This document shows, piece by piece, positions 62,350 to 64,000 of a DNA stretch of 64,000 nt (position 1 is its first letter; each line of letters starts with the position of its first letter). Under the pieces are notes generated by a model. The model was given only the letters and a program-made list of their open reading frames with translations, was not told the DNA's origin and did not search any database. Made by a program: the position numbers and the translations under genes. This DNA is from an uncultured Spirochaetales bacterium (lineage in GTDB: Bacteria; Spirochaetota; Spirochaetia; Sphaerochaetales; Sphaerochaetaceae). The stretch lies in contig CASDPA010000003.1 in assembly GCA_949282255.1 (NCBI GenBank), positions 62,001-126,000 of the forward strand, read 5' to 3'.

Positions 62350-63233
62350 CGCATGTCCGCGCCGCAGGATGACAGAATCGCTACAAGCACCATCACCTCG
62401 ATTGCAAATGTCTTTCCCCGCCTTGACATGACATCAACCACGCTCCATATGTGCGGCCTGGCCACGTTTATGGCAGGGCTGATTGGAAAATGAGAGAAGG
62501 ATTTTGTCGCTGAACCAATCATCCGGGCCAGCCGGAACCGTTCAGATTTCTTTTTCCGACCTGTATTTCTAACTTCTTCTCCGGATTGCATCATAATGCA
62601 TAAAAGCGGTTGCATCTGCTATACTCGGAAGCCCGGCCGACTGTGTTTTAGTCTTAAGAACCACTTTTATATTTGTTGATAAGATTCAGTGGATGATTTC
62701 CTGATTGGTTAAGGTCATGCCTTCTCGTATCTTTCCGGGTGATGCCAGAAAAAGCATCAGCTGTCCCATGCCTCAATATCAGAAGACATGGTCATTTGTG
62801 GTATTGTGTGATGTTAATAATAGTTTGTTCCCTGCGTTGCATAGTGAACTAGTTTTACATTTAAAAACATATTTATTATTCTAAAATTGGAATATTTAAA
62901 AGTATTATATTTATATCATGACATGTCTTAGATTTTATCTGCACACGTTCCTCCATCGTTGAATATGAGTAAGATATTTCAAAAGATTTTCGTTACAAGA
63001 TTTCGAAGGGCATCATTCTGTGAAGATTTTGTACGGATAAGGTTTCAAGCATGCAGATTTGGAAAAAAGTAAAAAAAAGCTTGAAAGTTAGCTTAATCTA
63101 ACTATAATCTGAATCAGGTGCCTACAAAGGATTCAAAGTCCGATGCGGGGTGGGCGAGGTGTGTTGGAAAGCATTTTTTGTCTTTTCCTGCATCTGGGGA
63201 TCCGTAGGTGTCCGGATGAAGCGAGGTTATGCA
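62350..63233. other. Sparse region before the methyltransferase
   Basis: Almost 900 bases. A reverse frame 62343-62615 and a short forward frame 62352-62490 (MSAPQDDRIATSTITS) overlap each other; neither has a ribosome site or a family. The rest (62616-63233) is AT-rich with no gene, and I place no promoter. It may hold old decayed DNA, as at 60.2-61.2 kb. Confidence 0.35.
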
Positions 63234-64000
63234 ATGGAAAGAAAGGGTTCTTTCGGCCAGGAGATATGTCTTGGCACACACGATGAGGATTATGGAAGCT
63301 GGATGTCCAATCCGGTGTTCTATGTTTTCGGCGGGGTTACCGTGATGGCTGCGGTTGCCGCTGTCCTATCTCATATGTTTCATATCACGGTCCTTGTAAT
63401 TCTGTTTTCTCTTGTCACTGTGGTGATGGCTGCAATGTTGATATGGATCGCTTGGATAAGAAGGAAATACGCTTTTGATGGCGGGGGGATCATGGGATTG
63501 TCGCACTCGGTCGTCCTTTCCCAGTTGGAATATGATGGTAGAGGCGATATCCTAGAGGTCGGATGCGGCTCCGGGGCCTTGGCGATACGTGCCGCATTGA
63601 CCTGGCCGGATGCAAAAGTCACGGGTGTTGACAGTTGGAAAGCCATATACGATTACAGCATAGGACTCTGTGAAAAGAATGCCGTCAGCGAAGGTGTTGC
63701 ATCCAGATGTTCGTTCAGGAAAGGCGATGCGAAACATCTGGATTTTGCAGATGAAAGCTTTGATGCCGTCATAAGCAATTATGTTTATCACAACATCCTC
63801 GGTTCGGATATGCAGAAGCTGTTGTTGGAGAGCTTGCGTGTACTGAAAAAAGGCGGGGTTTTCGCCATCAACGACAACATGAAGCCGAAGTTGTATGGGG
63901 ATATGGAAGCCTTCTGCCAAAAACTGCGAAGCATGGGGTATCGCGAGGTCCGGTTAGTTGACACTGCAGTGAAAATATTCGGCTCACGCCGTAGGGCCAA
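63234..64000 (+). CDS. Membrane-anchored SAM-dependent methyltransferase, partial
   Basis: Reads from the ATG at 63234 (MERKGSFGQEICLGTHDEDY) off the right edge, about 255 aa so far. Two membrane helices come first (about 30-50, GGVTVMAAVAAVLSHMF, and 55-80, LVILFSLVTVVMAAMLIWIA), then a class I methyltransferase: motif I DILEVGCGSGALAIR, acidic loop VTGVDSW, motif II-like GDAKHLDFADESFDAVISNY, then LRVLKKGGVFAIND. The substrate is not known. N-terminal helices are unusual for a soluble-type UbiE/Methyltransf_11 fold and suggest a lipid or membrane-associated substrate. Confidence 0.85.
   Translation, partial: MERKGSFGQEICLGTHDEDYGSWMSNPVFYVFGGVTVMAAVAAVLSHMFHITVLVILFSLVTVVMAAMLIWIAWIRRKYAFDGGGIMGLSHSVVLSQLEYDGRGDILEVGCGSGALAIRAALTWPDAKVTGVDSWKAIYDYSIGLCEKNAVSEGVASRCSFRKGDAKHLDFADESFDAVISNYVYHNILGSDMQKLLLESLRVLKKGGVFAINDNMKPKLYGDMEAFCQKLRSMGYREVRLVDTAVKIFGSRRRA

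Noticed and set aside
62343-62615. 90-codon reverse frame (contains HIWSVVDVMSRRGKTFAIEV)
   Set aside because: No ribosome site; a forward frame in the same place looks equally coding, so neither can be supported.
1-64000. CRISPR array, prophage or defence island
   Set aside because: No regularly spaced repeats, phage structural genes or recognised defence genes were seen anywhere in the window.

Overview
The window reads as chromosomal DNA of a diderm, probably host- or gut-associated spirochaete, Sphaerochaeta/Treponema-like (inference). Reasons: substrate-binding and beta-barrel proteins with Sec signals; a binding protein whose mature N-terminus has the AQGSKEA form common in spirochaetes; a two-FeoA iron operon; fermentative markers (acetate kinase, no respiratory genes seen); and many short operons on both strands closed by hairpin-plus-U-run terminators. 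No rRNA, prophage or CRISPR array was seen. Two tRNA genes are present: Arg(TCT) and Pro(TGG).

Layout. 1-6 kb: start of dinB (cut by the left edge), an outer-membrane-like protein, a PhoB/PhoR-type two-component pair, an isolated HemA-like reductase, an aldose-1-epimerase-like protein and a THEP1-like NTPase. 6-10.2 kb: an operon of SAM hydrolase, ECF substrate-binding component and one polypeptide carrying both ECF ATPases plus the EcfT membrane subunit. 10.2-15.5 kb: a region with visible decay. It holds tRNA-Arg, a secreted protein, a LysR regulator beside a truncated amino-acid permease, an S41 lipoprotein whose signal peptide is frameshifted, and a frameshifted beta-barrel gene. 15.5-22.2 kb: nth, rpmB, homoserine dehydrogenase carrying a degenerate aspartokinase domain, thrC, and a MATE exporter. 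22.2-26 kb: feoA-feoA-feoB plus three small cysteine-rich or membrane proteins. 26-38.6 kb: galK, recQ, ackA, a secreted protein, a MurB-like protein, cysS, a sigma/anti-sigma pair, an unknown gene, valS and a 57-aa histone-H1-like gene. 38.7-48.4 kb: a lon-U32-TPR-glycosyltransferase operon, bcp, putP, a YwaF/TMEM164-type membrane protein and an unknown gene. 48.6-58.9 kb: a small barrel protein, an AGE epimerase, then a run of DeoR regulator, phosphohexomutase, sugar isomerase and an AfuABC/FbpABC-type ABC importer. 58.9-64 kb: an IS3-family element, a decayed SnoaL-like gene, a CarD-like regulator, sparse sequence, and a membrane-anchored methyltransferase cut by the right edge.

How the genes work together. 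The sugar genes (galK, mutarotase-like, AGE epimerase, phosphohexomutase, isomerase, DeoR, ABC importer) suggest uptake and interconversion of hexoses or hexose phosphates. The ECF operon links import of a small molecule to cleavage of SAM into adenosine and methionine. The Feo operon imports ferrous iron and adds membrane-tethered cysteine proteins. Most notable are three enzyme-family members that appear to have lost catalytic motifs or whole parts (aspartokinase domain, MurB-like protein, truncated permease), and a cluster of frameshifts at 13-15 kb that may be real decay or assembly error. All family calls were made by eye from the sequence, without a database search.
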